A stretch of 64,000 bases of DNA from Hymenobacter psoromatis (GTDB taxonomy: Bacteria > Bacteroidota > Bacteroidia > Cytophagales > Hymenobacteraceae), in contig CP014771.1 of the NCBI GenBank assembly GCA_001596155.1, positions 992,001 through 1,056,000 of the forward strand, in the 5' to 3' direction. The notes under the pieces were generated by a model. It made no database searches. It was not told the origin of the DNA and saw nothing but the letters and a program-made list of their open reading frames with translations. Positions 1 to 9,020 of this stretch are shown in pieces. Both the position numbers and the translations under genes were made by a program. Position 1 is the stretch's first letter. Every line of letters starts with the position of its first letter.

Positions 1-1384
1 GCAGCAGTCCGTATTGCAGTCGCTCACCAATCGGGCCGTCCGGCAGCGGGTATTTGCTGCCTCCTGGACCCGCGCCGAGCGGGGAGATTCCAACGACACG
101 CGGACCACGATTGCCCGCCTGGCTGCGTTGCGGGCGGCCCAGGCTCACTTGGTGGGGTTTAAAAACTACGCCACCTGGAAGCTGCGCACCCAAATGGCGC
201 AGAATCCCGCCGCCGTCGCTGCCTTTCTGGGGCAGCTGGTGCCGGCCGCCACGGCTAAAGCCCGCCAGGAAGCCACCGCGCTTCAGGCCCTGGTCAGGCA
301 GCAAAGAGGGGGCTTCCCGCTCCAGCCCTGGGACTGGCAGTTTTACGCGCGCCAGCTGCGCCAGCGGCAAGCGGCCGGCCTGTCGGACGACGCGCTAAAA
401 CCCTATTTGGAATTAAATAACGTGCTGCGGAATGGCTTGTTCTACGCGGCCAATCAGCTGTACGGCATTACTTTCCGCGAGCGCCCCGACTTGCCCGTGT
501 ACCAGCCCGACGTGCGCGTATTTGAGGTCCGGGAGGCGGACGGCCGGGGCCTGGGACTTTTCTACTGCGATTTATTTCAACGCGACAATAAGCGCGGGGG
601 CGGCTGGTCCAACAGCTTTGTTGACCAATCGACCCTCTGGGGCACCAGGCCGGTCGTCTACATCTCGTGTAATTTCCCCAAGCCCCCGCCCGGCCAGCCG
701 GCTTTGCTGACCCCGGACAACATCACGACCCTGTTTCACGAGACGGGACACGCGCTGCACCGGCTGTTTTCCAACCAGCGCTACCGCAGCCTGTCGGCAG
801 CCAACGTAGCCAGCGACTTCGTGGAATTTCCGTCGCAGTTCAATGAGCACTGGGCCTTTTACCCCGCGGTAGTCCGGCACTACGCCGTTCATTTCCAAAC
901 CAAAGCCGCCCTACCCCCCGCCCTGCTGGCGCGGCTCACGCGGCCCCCGACGTTCGGCCAGGGCTACGCCTTCACGGAAGCCCTCGCCGACGATGAGTTG
1001 GATATGCAGTGGCACACGCTGGCCGCCGGCCAGCCAGTCCAGCCCGTGGATAGCTTCGAGGCGGCCGCCTTGCGCAACACGCACGTTTACCTGCCCCAGG
1101 TGCCGCCCCGCTACCGCTCCAGCTACTTCCGCCACATCTGGGCCGATGGCTACGCCGCGGGTTACTACGCCTACGCCTGGTCCGAAATGCTGGACGACGA
1201 CGCCTACGCCTGGTTTCGGGCGCACGGCGGCCTGACCCGCGCCAACGGGCAACGCTTCCGCGACTTGATTCTGGCGCGCGGCCACACCCGGCCCTACGGC
1301 GAGCTGTTCCGCGCCTTCTGCGGCCACGCCCCCACCCTTGCGCCGCTGCTGGCAAACCGGGGGCTAGCCGGCGGTTCGCGGTAG
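1..1384 (+). CDS. M3-family zinc metallopeptidase (oligopeptidase / peptidyl-dipeptidase type), 5' end outside the window
   Basis: This is the C-terminal ~460 residues of an M3-family peptidase, an enzyme that degrades short peptides. The frame is open to the left edge, so roughly the first third of a ~700-residue family member, and any signal peptide, lies outside. The zinc site HETGH is at nt 737-751 in the family context LFHETGHALH. The third zinc ligand is the Glu of DFVEFPSQ about 25 residues later. The C-terminal part (YFRHIWADGYAAGYYAYAW and an ILARG block) matches the family's helical lobe. The TTG at position 14 is not the start, because the frame and the family similarity (LTNRAVRQRVFAASWTRAERGD) continue upstream. 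tyrS follows on the same strand after a ~120-base gap. Confidence 0.93.
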   Translation, partial: QQSVLQSLTNRAVRQRVFAASWTRAERGDSNDTRTTIARLAALRAAQAHLVGFKNYATWKLRTQMAQNPAAVAAFLGQLVPAATAKARQEATALQALVRQQRGGFPLQPWDWQFYARQLRQRQAAGLSDDALKPYLELNNVLRNGLFYAANQLYGITFRERPDLPVYQPDVRVFEVREADGRGLGLFYCDLFQRDNKRGGGWSNSFVDQSTLWGTRPVVYISCNFPKPPPGQPALLTPDNITTLFHETGHALHRLFSNQRYRSLSAANVASDFVEFPSQFNEHWAFYPAVVRHYAVHFQTKAALPPALLARLTRPPTFGQGYAFTEALADDELDMQWHTLAAGQPVQPVDSFEAAALRNTHVYLPQVPPRYRSSYFRHIWADGYAAGYYAYAWSEMLDDDAYAWFRAHGGLTRANGQRFRDLILARGHTRPYGELFRAFCGHAPTLAPLLANRGLAGGSR

Positions 1385-1506
1385 GGCTTGCCAGAGTTTA
1401 GTAGCCAGCCAGCAAGTTTAGGAGCTGGCCTACCTTTGCCCTTTCGCCGCGTAGCCACTAAGCTGGCCGAGCGCAGCTTTTCACCCTTTTGCCGGCTATT
1501 TTCCGC

Positions 1507-2811
1507 TTGAACCTCCTTGAAGAACTCTCCTGGCGCGGTATCCTCCACGACGCCATGCCGGGCACGGCCGAGCACCTGGCCACCGCCCGGCCCGTATCGG
1601 GCTACGTGGGCTTCGACCCCACCGCCCCCTCGCTGCACATCGGCAACCTGGCCGGCATTATGCTGCTGGTGCATTTGCAGCGTGCCGGCCACCGCCCTGT
1701 GGCCCTGGTGGGCGGGGCCACCGGCATGATTGGCGACCCCAGCGGCAAGAGCGCCGAGCGCAACCTGCTCGACGAGCCTACCCTGCGCGCCAACCAGGAA
1801 GGCATCCGGGCACAGCTCGAAAAATTTCTGGAATTCAACGACTCGCCCACCGGCGCGGTGCTGGTCAATAACTACGACTGGTTCAAAGACTTTGGGTATT
1901 TGCACTTTCTGCGCGACGTGGGCAAGCACCTAACGGTGAACTACATGATGGCCAAGGACTCGGTGAAGCGCCGGGTGGGCGGCAACGAGGAGACGGGCGC
2001 GGAGGGCATCAGCTACACCGAGTTCAGCTACCAGTTGCTGCAAGGCTACGATTTCTACCACTTATATAAGGAGCTGGGCTGCACCCTGCAAATGGGGGGT
2101 AGCGACCAGTGGGGCAACATCACGACCGGCACCGAGCTGATTCGTCGCCTGGGCGGCCCCGAGGCCAAAGCTTACGCCCTCACCGGCCAGCTCATCACCA
2201 AGGCCGACGGCACCAAGTACGGCAAGAGTGAGAGCGGCGCGGTGTGGCTCGACCCGGCCCTGACCTCGCCCTACCAGTTCTACCAGTTTTTTCTCAATAG
2301 CACCGATGCGGACGCGCCCCGGCTCATCCGCGTGTTCACCCTGCTCAGCCAGGCCGAAATCGAAGCCCTCGAAGCCGAGCACGCCCAAAACCCCGGCCGC
2401 AAAGCCTTGCAAAAAGCGCTGGCGAAGGACGTGACCATCCGGGTGCATTCTGAGGCGGCTTGCGAGGCGGCCGTGGCGGCTTCCGAGGTGCTGTTTGGCA
2501 AGGGCGACCTGGCAGCGCTGGACGAGGCGACGCTGCTCGACGTGTTTGCTGGCGTGCCACACCTGCGCGTGCCCCGCGCCGCGGCGCAGGCCCTACCCCT
2601 CGCCGTGCTGCTGAGCGAGGCCACCGACAAGAAAATTCTGCCCTCGCGCGGCGAGGTGCGCAAGCTGGTGCAGGCCAACGGCCTGAGCATCAACGGCCAG
2701 AAAGCGACTTCCCCCGATTCCTTAGTGGCCGAAATGCCCCTGCTGCTCGACCGCTACCTGGTGGTGAAGAAGGGTAAGAAGGACTACTTCCTGATAGAAT
2801 TAACTACCTGA
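1507..2811 (+). CDS. tyrS: Tyrosyl-tRNA synthetase
   Basis: Charges tRNA-Tyr with tyrosine in the cytosol. The class I HIGH signature appears as LHIGN (about residues 43-47) and the KMSKS loop as KYGKS (around residue 236), as in bacterial TyrRS. The C-terminal ~70 residues ([16 protein letters not shown]) are an S4 RNA-binding domain. I chose the TTG at 1507 because the protein then begins [15 protein letters not shown], as Bacteroidota TyrRS do. An earlier in-frame TTG at 1489 would add six poorly conserved residues. Length 434 aa is normal. A TACCTTTG hexamer-like -7 element lies at 1431-1438, and a terminator hairpin follows the stop. Confidence 0.96.
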   Translation: MNLLEELSWRGILHDAMPGTAEHLATARPVSGYVGFDPTAPSLHIGNLAGIMLLVHLQRAGHRPVALVGGATGMIGDPSGKSAERNLLDEPTLRANQEGIRAQLEKFLEFNDSPTGAVLVNNYDWFKDFGYLHFLRDVGKHLTVNYMMAKDSVKRRVGGNEETGAEGISYTEFSYQLLQGYDFYHLYKELGCTLQMGGSDQWGNITTGTELIRRLGGPEAKAYALTGQLITKADGTKYGKSESGAVWLDPALTSPYQFYQFFLNSTDADAPRLIRVFTLLSQAEIEALEAEHAQNPGRKALQKALAKDVTIRVHSEAACEAAVAASEVLFGKGDLAALDEATLLDVFAGVPHLRVPRAAAQALPLAVLLSEATDKKILPSRGEVRKLVQANGLSINGQKATSPDSLVAEMPLLLDRYLVVKKGKKDYFLIELTT

Positions 2812-2845
2812 CCAACAGACCGGAACGCAGGCCAGCCCACAACGC

Positions 2846-2875
2846 AAAGAGCCCCGCCAATTGGCGGGGCTCTTT
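2846..2875 (+). terminator. Rho-independent terminator after tyrS
   Basis: A perfect 30-base inverted repeat with 13-bp arms (AAAGAGCCCCGCC / GGCGGGGCTCTTT) around a 4-base loop. It lies 35 bases after the tyrS stop, between convergent genes. Symmetric A/T ends suggest it could serve both directions. Confidence 0.8.
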
Positions 2876-2885
2876 AATTAAAGCC

Positions 2886-2935
2886 GTCCACGAAATCCGA
2901 TTAATCCGAAAAATCCGGCCGAATCCGTGGTCCAG
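2886..2935. repeat. Single arm of an intergenic repeat family (ATCCGATTAATCCG type)
   Basis: The stretch is built of ATCCG units (GATTAATCCGAAAAATCCG) and ends in GAATCCGTGG. The same sequence returns as both arms of a long palindrome at 53665-53812. Here only one arm is present, next to the tyrS terminator. Confidence 0.75.
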
Positions 2936-2936
2936 A

Positions 2937-3224
2937 CTACTTCTTCTTGGCAACGGGAGCAGCCTTTTTGGCGGCGGCCGGCGCGGCTTTCTTCGCAGCG
3001 GCGGGAGCAGCCTTTTTAGCGGCGGGGGCAGCGGCAGCACCATCTTTCGACGAGTTCTTCTGGTTCTGCACGGTCAGGCGAATTTCCTGCGCCATGTTCT
3101 TAAGCTCCTGCATCCCTTTGCGGACGCGGGTACCAGCGGCCGCGTTTTGCTTGTCGTACGACTTTTCGAAGTCGTCTTCCAGCGACGTAACGAGGTCCTT
3201 CAGTTTGTTGAATGGGTTGGCCAT
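2937..3224 (-). CDS. Histone H1-like (Hc1-type) nucleoid protein with lysine/alanine tail
   Basis: A 95-residue protein. The N-terminal ~55 residues (LKDLVTSLEDDFEKSYDK, then GTRVRKGMQELKNMAQEIR) match the Hc1-like family common in Bacteroidota. The C-terminal ~35 residues are a low-complexity tail of repeated AAPAAAKKAAPAAAKK, typical of DNA-compacting linker-histone-like proteins. It probably binds DNA or the nucleoid nonspecifically. It is monocistronic, convergent with tyrS, and preceded by a ~190-base AT-rich upstream region. The tail length may vary between strains because the DNA is repetitive. Confidence 0.85.
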   Translation of the reverse strand: MANPFNKLKDLVTSLEDDFEKSYDKQNAAAGTRVRKGMQELKNMAQEIRLTVQNQKNSSKDGAAAAPAAKKAAPAAAKKAAPAAAKKAAPVAKKK

Positions 3225-3411
3225 GAAAGAAAGTTGAAAATGGGTGAGAAAAAGGGGAATTGTGCTTACGCGGCCCTAATATACAGGGACTTTCTACGTA
3301 AGCAACTTTTTCTGGTTTTTTTAAAACCCCATTTCTAGCCTCACAGGGCAGTTTTTAAGTAAAAAATATCGGTTCGGTGAATTTTCAAGCTGGCATTCAT
3401 CCCTTTAAAAT

Positions 3412-3456
3412 ACAAAAACCCTACACAACCAGCGTTGATAACTGGGTGTGTAGGGC
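3412..3456 (-). terminator. Terminator of the oxoamine synthase gene
   Basis: An imperfect inverted repeat, CCCTACACAACC / GGGTGTGTAGGG, at 3419-3455, followed on the minus strand by a TTTTT run. It lies ~30 bases past the stop of the gene at 3483-4721. Confidence 0.7.
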
Positions 3457-3482
3457 TAGTAGTCGGGGTAGCAATCAGCCTC

Positions 3483-4721
3483 TTAGGCAGCGGCGGGCTG
3501 CTTGCTGTAAAGCCCCTTGTCGAGCTTGGCGGCAATGGCTTCGAAGGCAGTGATTGTTTGGCGAACATCTTCGAGTGTATGCACGGCCGTGGGGATGAGG
3601 CGCAGCATAATTACGCCCTTGGGCACCACCGGATACACCACGATGGAGCAGAAAAGGCCGTGATTCTCACGCAAATCGAAGGTCAGGGCCGTAGCGTCGG
3701 GAATCTGGCCGTTGAGGAACACGGGCGTCACCGGCGACTCGGTGGTGCCGATGTTGAAGCCTTTTTCGCGCAGGCCGCTTTGCAGGGCGCGCACGATGGT
3801 CCAGAGGTTTTCGCGGTATTCGGGGTGGTTGCGAATCAGCTCCAGGCGCTTGATGGCACCCACCACCAGGGGCATGGGTAGGGATTTGGCGAATATCTGG
3901 CTACGCATGTTGTAGCGCAAATATTCAATAACGCCCTCCTGGCCCGCCACGAACGCGCCGATGCTGGCCATGCTCTTGGCGAAGGTGTAAAAAATAAGGT
4001 CTATGCCCTCCTGCACGCCCAAATGCTCGGCCGTGCCGGCACCCGTGGGGCCCAGCGTGCCAAAGCCGTGGGCGTCATCGACGAAGATTCGAAAGTCATA
4101 TTTTTCTTTCAGCTTCACGATTTCGCGCAGCTTACCGAGGTTGCCCGACATGCCAAACATGCCTTCGGTAATCACCAGGATGCCGCCGCCGGTTTCGTCG
4201 GTGAGGCGCTTGGCGCGCTCCAGCTGCTTTTCGAGGTTCTCGATGTCGTTGTGCGGAAACACGAAGCGCTTGCCCTGGTGCAGGCGCACGCCATCAATGA
4301 TGCAGGCGTGCGACTCGGCATCGTACACGATGGCATCGTGGCGGCTCACCAGCGCGTCGATGATGCTTACTACCCCTTGGTAGCCAAAATTGAGGAGCAG
4401 GGCAGCGGGCTTCTTCACGAAGTCGGCCAGCTCATTTTCGAGTTGCTCGTGCAGAGTCGAGTTGCCGCTCATAATGCGCGCGCCCATTGGGTAGGCCATG
4501 CCGTACTCGGCCGCGCCTTCCAGGTCAGCCTGCCGCACTTCGGGGTGGTTGGCTAGGCCGAGGTAGTTGTTCAGGCTCCAGGTCAGCACCTCTTTCCCGC
4601 GAAAAATCATGCGGGGTTTAATCTCGCCTTCGAGCTTGGGAAAGGTGAAATAGCCGTGGGCGTAGTGCGAGTGCGAGCCCAGCGGGCCCCGGTTGGCCGT
4701 AACGCGGTCGAAAATATCCAC
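3483..4721 (-). CDS. Alpha-oxoamine synthase, probable serine palmitoyltransferase
   Basis: A 412-residue PLP-dependent class II aminotransferase-fold enzyme of the KBL/BioF/SPT group. Family members condense an amino acid with an acyl-CoA. In Bacteroidota the closest common member is serine palmitoyltransferase, the first step of sphingolipid synthesis. Visible motifs: NNYLGLANHP near the N-terminus, ESHACIIDGVR, the VDDAHGFG cofactor motif, and TFAKSMASIGAF, whose Lys should form the PLP aldimine. A typical bioF neighbourhood is absent and the gene stands alone, which argues against biotin synthesis. The distinction from 2-amino-3-ketobutyrate CoA ligase is inferred from the N-terminus (MDIFDRV, GPLGSHSHYAHGYFTFP), not proven. 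Confidence 0.8.
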   Translation of the reverse strand: MDIFDRVTANRGPLGSHSHYAHGYFTFPKLEGEIKPRMIFRGKEVLTWSLNNYLGLANHPEVRQADLEGAAEYGMAYPMGARIMSGNSTLHEQLENELADFVKKPAALLLNFGYQGVVSIIDALVSRHDAIVYDAESHACIIDGVRLHQGKRFVFPHNDIENLEKQLERAKRLTDETGGGILVITEGMFGMSGNLGKLREIVKLKEKYDFRIFVDDAHGFGTLGPTGAGTAEHLGVQEGIDLIFYTFAKSMASIGAFVAGQEGVIEYLRYNMRSQIFAKSLPMPLVVGAIKRLELIRNHPEYRENLWTIVRALQSGLREKGFNIGTTESPVTPVFLNGQIPDATALTFDLRENHGLFCSIVVYPVVPKGVIMLRLIPTAVHTLEDVRQTITAFEAIAAKLDKGLYSKQPAAA

Positions 4722-4910
4722 TGAAAACTAGGGGGGAATAGGTTAAGAGGGCGAAGGCGGCGAACCCAGCCGGCGCGCACGTCTTAAGATTAGCTAAACG
4801 ACAAAGATAAGCCTACGCAGCCGTTGTACATAATTTGGGCGTAGCCGCAAGATAGGGATTACTTCTTTATTACCGGAGAAGTGATTTAAGGTTTTCTTTG
4901 TGGCGATTAA

Positions 4911-4992
4911 GTAGCGCGAACTTTGTAGTTCGCGTCCTAGTGCCACCACAACGACCGTCGTTTTAAAACGCGATTTACAAAAATCGCGCTAC
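4911..4992. repeat. Chimeric GTAGCGCG palindrome (family A)
   Basis: Two half-elements face each other. The left half (4911-4937) folds as CGCGAAC-TTTGTA-GTTCGCG. The right half (4968-4992) carries the other stem version, CGCGATTT/AAATCGCG. Each half is self-complementary, but the two halves no longer match each other, so this copy mixes both family variants. It sits directly upstream of the biotin carboxylase gene. Confidence 0.8.
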
Positions 4993-5010
4993 TGCCTTCC
5001 CCACCCCTAC

Positions 5011-6522
5011 ATGAAGAAAATAGCTAAGCTCCTGGTTGCCAATCGGGGCGAAATTGCGCTGCGCGTGCTGCGCTCGGCCCGCGAAATGGGCATTGCCACG
5101 GTGGCCATCTACTCGGAGGCCGACCGCCTCTCGCCCCACGTGCGCTACGCCGACGAGGCCGTGTGCGTGGGCCCGCCCGCCTCGAAGGACAGCTATTTGC
5201 GGGGCGATAAAATTATTGAAATCTGCAAAGAATTAGGCGTCGATGCCATTCACCCCGGCTACGGCTTCCTCTCGGAGAATGCCGGCTTTGCCCGCGCCGT
5301 GCGCGAAGCGGGGCTCATTTTTGTGGGCCCCAGCCCCGAGGCGATGGAGCTAATGGGCGATAAGCTCTCGGCCAAGCAAACGGTGAAGGCCTATAACATT
5401 CCGCTGGTGCCGGGCACCGACGAGGCCATTTCCGACGTGGAGGCGGCTAAGCAGATTGCGGCGGGGGTAGGGTTTCCAATTCTCATTAAGGCCTCGGCCG
5501 GCGGCGGCGGCAAGGGGATGCGCCTGGTGCACAGCGTCGATGAGTTTGAGGAGCAGATGCAGCTGGCTGTGAGCGAGGCCACGTCGGCGTTTGGCGACGG
5601 GGCGGTGTTTATTGAGAAATTCGTGACTGGGCCGCGCCACATCGAGATTCAGGTTTTGGGCGATGAGCACGGCAACATCGTACACCTGTTTGAGCGCGAG
5701 TGCTCCATTCAGCGCCGCCACCAGAAGGTGATTGAGGAAGCGCCCTCGGCGGTCCTTACCCCCGAGCTGCGGGCCGAGATGGGCCGCTGCGCCGTGGAAG
5801 TAGCCCGCGCCTGCCAGTACGCGGGGGCCGGCACGGTGGAGTTTTTGCTCGACGACCAGCATCGCTTCTACTTCCTCGAAATGAACACCCGCCTGCAAGT
5901 CGAGCACCCGGTGACGGAGATGATTACGGGCCTCGACCTGGTGAAGGAGCAGATTCGGGTGGCCGAGGGCCAGCCCCTACCCTTCCGCCAGGAAGATTTG
6001 ACCATCAACGGCCACGCCCTGGAGCTGCGCGTGTACGCCGAAGACCCGCAGAATAACTTCCTGCCCGACATCGGCCGCCTCAGCACTTACGTGCGCCCCC
6101 AGGGTCCCGGCGTGCGCGTGGACGATGGCTTTGAGCAGGGCATGGACATCCCGATTTACTACGACCCCATGATTGCCAAGCTGGTAGCCTACGGTGCCAC
6201 CCGCGCCGAAGCCATCGCGCGGATGCTGCGTGCCATCGCCGAATACCAGATTACGGGCATCGAAACCACGCTGCCCTTCGGCACCTTCGTGCTCCGGCAC
6301 CCGGCCTTCGTGAGCGGCAACTTCGACACGAATTTCGTGCGCGACCATTTCAGCGCCGCCGTGCTGGCCCCCACCATGCCCGACGAGGGCACCGCCCAGG
6401 TAGCCGCCGCCCTGGTAGCCATGCTGCTGAGCGAAAAGCAGGCCCCTACCCCCCCAGCCACGGGCGAAGCGCCGGGCGCGCCGGCTTCGGCGTGGCGAAG
6501 GAATCGACTGGGGGTAGGGTAG
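5011..6522 (+). CDS. accC: Acyl-CoA carboxylase, biotin carboxylase subunit
   Basis: ATP-dependent carboxylation of biotin on the carrier protein, the first half-reaction of acetyl- or propionyl-CoA carboxylase. Features in order: the N-terminal LVANRGEIALRVLRSARE, the ATP-grasp glycine loop SAGGGGKGMR, catalytic-site EMNTRLQVEHPVTE, and the C-terminal lobe RVYAEDPQNNFLPDIG. The body ends at about residue 455. The last ~40 residues (Pro/Ala-rich, APTPPATGEAPGAP) are a nonconserved extension containing the G4TAGGG-type word. No biotin carrier gene (accB) lies next to it, unlike usual accBC operons, so it may serve a propionyl-CoA-type carboxylase (inference). accA is 20 kb away. Confidence 0.92.
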   Translation: MKKIAKLLVANRGEIALRVLRSAREMGIATVAIYSEADRLSPHVRYADEAVCVGPPASKDSYLRGDKIIEICKELGVDAIHPGYGFLSENAGFARAVREAGLIFVGPSPEAMELMGDKLSAKQTVKAYNIPLVPGTDEAISDVEAAKQIAAGVGFPILIKASAGGGGKGMRLVHSVDEFEEQMQLAVSEATSAFGDGAVFIEKFVTGPRHIEIQVLGDEHGNIVHLFERECSIQRRHQKVIEEAPSAVLTPELRAEMGRCAVEVARACQYAGAGTVEFLLDDQHRFYFLEMNTRLQVEHPVTEMITGLDLVKEQIRVAEGQPLPFRQEDLTINGHALELRVYAEDPQNNFLPDIGRLSTYVRPQGPGVRVDDGFEQGMDIPIYYDPMIAKLVAYGATRAEAIARMLRAIAEYQITGIETTLPFGTFVLRHPAFVSGNFDTNFVRDHFSAAVLAPTMPDEGTAQVAAALVAMLLSEKQAPTPPATGEAPGAPASAWRRNRLGVG

Positions 6523-6866
6523 CTGTTCTTAAAAGTATTTTTTTACCATTCTAGGTGCTGATATATTTATATGCACTACTATATCGCCCGCCACATTCTG
6601 CACCAGGGCCCGCACGCCACCAACTACTATGGCAGCCGCAACTGGCGCGTAGTGCTAAAAGAAAAGACCGGCGAGGACCTCTCAGCCCGCGCAATGGTCG
6701 AGTACCGATGCCCGCCATCCGGCAGCGCTACCGCACTACCCCCGAAACGGCCATCGTGAGCGAGTCGCTGGCGGGCCTCTTCGTGGTCGAAACGTTTTTG
6801 CTGGAGCACGATTTATTTCCTACTTGCCTGGCCTTCGGCCCCAGTTTAGGGTGGAACACTAATTAC
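6523..6866 (+). other. Region with possible decayed coding sequence
   Basis: A short plus-strand frame at 6571-6759 begins MHYYIARHILHQGPHATNYYG and loses its protein-like character near 6700. A different frame then reads VSESLAGLFVVETFLLEHDLFP up to about 6888. The switch between frames suggests a frameshifted remnant, but I recognise no family, and chance open frames are common in this GC-rich DNA. Confidence 0.25.
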
Positions 6867-7016
6867 CTGACGTTACGCAGTGAACAGTAGCGCGATTTTT
6901 GTAAATCGCGTCCCCGCGCCGTTGGAATGGCTGTAACGGCGCGGGGACGCGATTTACAAAAATCGCGCTACCCCCTAGCGGCGCTTTAGCGAAGGAACCG
7001 CGTAACAGCAGTAACT
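6867..7016. repeat. Composite palindromic repeat, family A (complete copy)
   Basis: The core 6887-6971 is a near-perfect palindrome. Each half is a hairpin of the CGCGATTT/AAATCGCG version, followed by inner arms CCCCGCGCCGTT / AACGGCGCGGGG. Outer arms with CTGACGTTACGCAG (from 6867) and CGCGTAACAGCAGTAAC (to about 7015) flank it, as in the copy at 25866-26079. No gene is evident from here to 7176. Confidence 0.85.
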
Positions 7017-7176
7017 ACCCGACCAAGCACGCCAGCATGGGTGCGGCTTCGGCCGGCCATTACGTGGCACTACGCGCCGCTGCCCGCCGGAACGCACCGA
7101 GCCATCTACCATCCGGCGGCGCTCCAGGCGTTCCAGACATTCTTTAAGTGTCCCCGGCCCCAGCCGGCAAGTAGTG

Positions 7177-7887
7177 CTACTTCAGCCGCCGCTCCAGGAC
7201 CTGCGCTACGCTTTCGAGCCGGCGAATAAGGGGCTGCGTTACTTCTTCATTGCTGAAATCGATGCCCTGGCCGCGCGAGGCGAGGTAGCGGGCCAGGGCC
7301 GAGTTTTCGTCCAGGGCTTTGGTGAGCTCCTGCTGGGCGTCGTCCCACTCGGGCACCTGGTCGGTGGCCAGGTAGTGGTAGCGCAGCTCGATGGTTTGGC
7401 TCACGAGGTGGGCCAGGCGCGTGAGCAAGTGCGCCTCGGCGGCCGTGAAGTCGCGGACCTCGCGGGCAATAATGGCCAACATGCCCAGGCGGGCCCCGTC
7501 TTGGGCAATGAGCGCCGCCCCGGCGTAAAAATTGAGGCCGATGGCCTGCGCCACGTCGGGCTTGATGAGGCGGCAGCTTTCGGGCTTATAATCAGACACT
7601 ACTACCTGCTCGCCAACCAGAATGGCGGCCGAGCACATGCTCTCGTTGCGCGGTAGGCCCGGAATATCCGAGGCCCCGGTCAGCGCCTTAAACCACACGT
7701 AGTCGGCATCGACAAGCGAGATGAGCGAGATGGGCACGCCAAAAAGCTGCGCCGCCCAGGCCACGTAGTCGTCAAAAATCTGCTCCGGCGTCGTGTTCAC
7801 AATCTGATACTGGTGCAGCGTGCGCAGCCGGGCAGTATCGTGCGCAGGTAGCAGAGAATCAGGAAAATGGGTGGTCATACCGGACAT
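7177..7887 (-). CDS. GAF-domain protein
   Basis: A 236-residue cytosolic protein. Residues ~20-175 form one GAF domain (LHQYQIVNTTPEQIFDDYV, ISLVDADYVWFKALTG, PRNESMCSAAI, FYAGAALIAQDGARLGMLAI), a small-molecule or redox sensory fold. The final ~60 residues are helical with no recognised output domain, so it probably acts through a partner. It starts 6 bases after the stop of the pirin gene on the same strand, suggesting an operon. ATG at 7878 (MTTHFPD) is an alternative start. Confidence 0.85.
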   Translation of the reverse strand: MSGMTTHFPDSLLPAHDTARLRTLHQYQIVNTTPEQIFDDYVAWAAQLFGVPISLISLVDADYVWFKALTGASDIPGLPRNESMCSAAILVGEQVVVSDYKPESCRLIKPDVAQAIGLNFYAGAALIAQDGARLGMLAIIAREVRDFTAAEAHLLTRLAHLVSQTIELRYHYLATDQVPEWDDAQQELTKALDENSALARYLASRGQGIDFSNEEVTQPLIRRLESVAQVLERRLK

Positions 7888-7893
7888 TACTAC

Positions 7894-8616
7894 TCAATAA
7901 TTTGCCTCACTGCCGGGCAGGTCTATCAAAATGAACTGGGCATCCTTGGTAGCTTCTATTTCCAGCACGTTTTCGGCGTCGATACGCGCCTGGTCATTGG
8001 CACCCAGCTCCGTGCCGTTGACCATAATGCTACCCTGCTTCACGTAAATAAAGGTAAGTCTGATTGGGAAGGTTTTAAACGTCAACGCCTTGCCACACTC
8101 CAGGTTGCTCCAGTAGATGGTGCTGTTGGAATTCATGTAAACCACGTCTTCCAGCACGCGCTGGCCGGTCACGAGCGGCACCAGCTCGTTGTTTTTGCCT
8201 TTCAAAAAGCCCAAATCTTTTTGCTCGTAGCTTGGGGCCAGGCCTTTTTGGCTGGGCATAAACCAGAGCTGGTAGAGGTGCAGGGGCTTATCCTGGCGGT
8301 TCATCTCGCTGTGGGCCACACCGGTGCCGGCCGTCATGCGCTGCACCTCGCCAGCCGTGATAGCGGTGCGGTTGCCCATCGTGTCTTCGTGGCTCACTTC
8401 GCCTTCGAGCACCAGCGTCACAATTTCCATTTCGGAGTGCGGGTGCTGTGGAAAGCCGTTTTGCGGTGCCACCGTGTCGTCATTGAACACCCGCAACGGG
8501 CCGAAGTGCATATTGTGCCGGTCGTAATAATCGGCAAACGAAAACAGGAAATACGAGCTGAGCCAGGCGGTAGGGGCGGCGTGGTGGCGGTCGGCGGCGA
8601 GAATGGGGGCAAGCAT
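7894..8616 (-). CDS. Pirin family protein (YhhW type)
   Basis: A two-cupin metal-binding protein; some family members act as quercetinases or redox-responsive cofactors. The N-terminal cupin has the metal motif FPQHPHSEMEIVTLVLEGEV, then HEDTMGN and TGVAHSEMN. The C-terminal half is the second, degenerate cupin. I chose the ATG at 8616 (MLAPILAADRHHA), because the pirin similarity starts there. A TTG at 8640 would add eight residues. It is cotranscribed with the GAF gene and divergent from the amylase gene across a ~400-base regulatory region. Confidence 0.88.
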   Translation of the reverse strand: MLAPILAADRHHAAPTAWLSSYFLFSFADYYDRHNMHFGPLRVFNDDTVAPQNGFPQHPHSEMEIVTLVLEGEVSHEDTMGNRTAITAGEVQRMTAGTGVAHSEMNRQDKPLHLYQLWFMPSQKGLAPSYEQKDLGFLKGKNNELVPLVTGQRVLEDVVYMNSNSTIYWSNLECGKALTFKTFPIRLTFIYVKQGSIMVNGTELGANDQARIDAENVLEIEATKDAQFILIDLPGSEANY

Positions 8617-8742
8617 GTGGAAGGAAGCGTTAAGGAGCAAAAATTGAATGTGGTGAGCAAGGTAATGGCACCAGCAGCCACCGGGCAGTTATGGAGGCCG
8701 CGCTGGCCGGAATATCCAGCCCAGGGCTGGTTAATACGTTGC

Positions 8743-8758
8743 AAACGGCCTGCCGTTT
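8743..8758. promoter_or_regulatory. Palindrome in the pirin-amylase divergent region
   Basis: Arms AAACGG and CCGTTT are separated by CCTG, and GCAA precedes the left arm. It lies about 55 bases from the stronger CGCAAACGTTTGCG palindrome, so it may be a second, weaker operator. Confidence 0.4.
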
Positions 8759-8798
8759 ATTATCCAATTTCCAGCGCTGTTGTGGAGCAGACGGAATC

Positions 8799-8812
8799 CG
8801 CAAACGTTTGCG
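8799..8812. promoter_or_regulatory. LacI-type operator palindrome upstream of alpha-amylase
   Basis: A perfect 14-base palindrome, CGCAAACGTTTGCG, flanked by AATC and ATTTTA. LacI/GalR-family operators have this central CG symmetry, and starch and maltose genes are commonly under such repressors. It lies ~220 bases upstream of the amylase start and ~185 bases upstream of pirin. No LacI-family gene is in the window. Confidence 0.55.
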
Positions 8813-9020
8813 ATTTTATTTTTGATTGCAACGTCGGTTTTAAGCCATTCAGGCACTCTAAATAGCTACCTAATTGTTATTAACCGCTTTCTGAATTACG
8901 TTCCGGCCAACGAATGCTCATCTTATCTTCACTTAAAAAAATATAAATTTTAGCGCAGTAAAAAGCGCGGGCTCCGGCTTAACATTGCAGCAGCTTTTTC
9001 CCACCTTTCTCTACCATACC

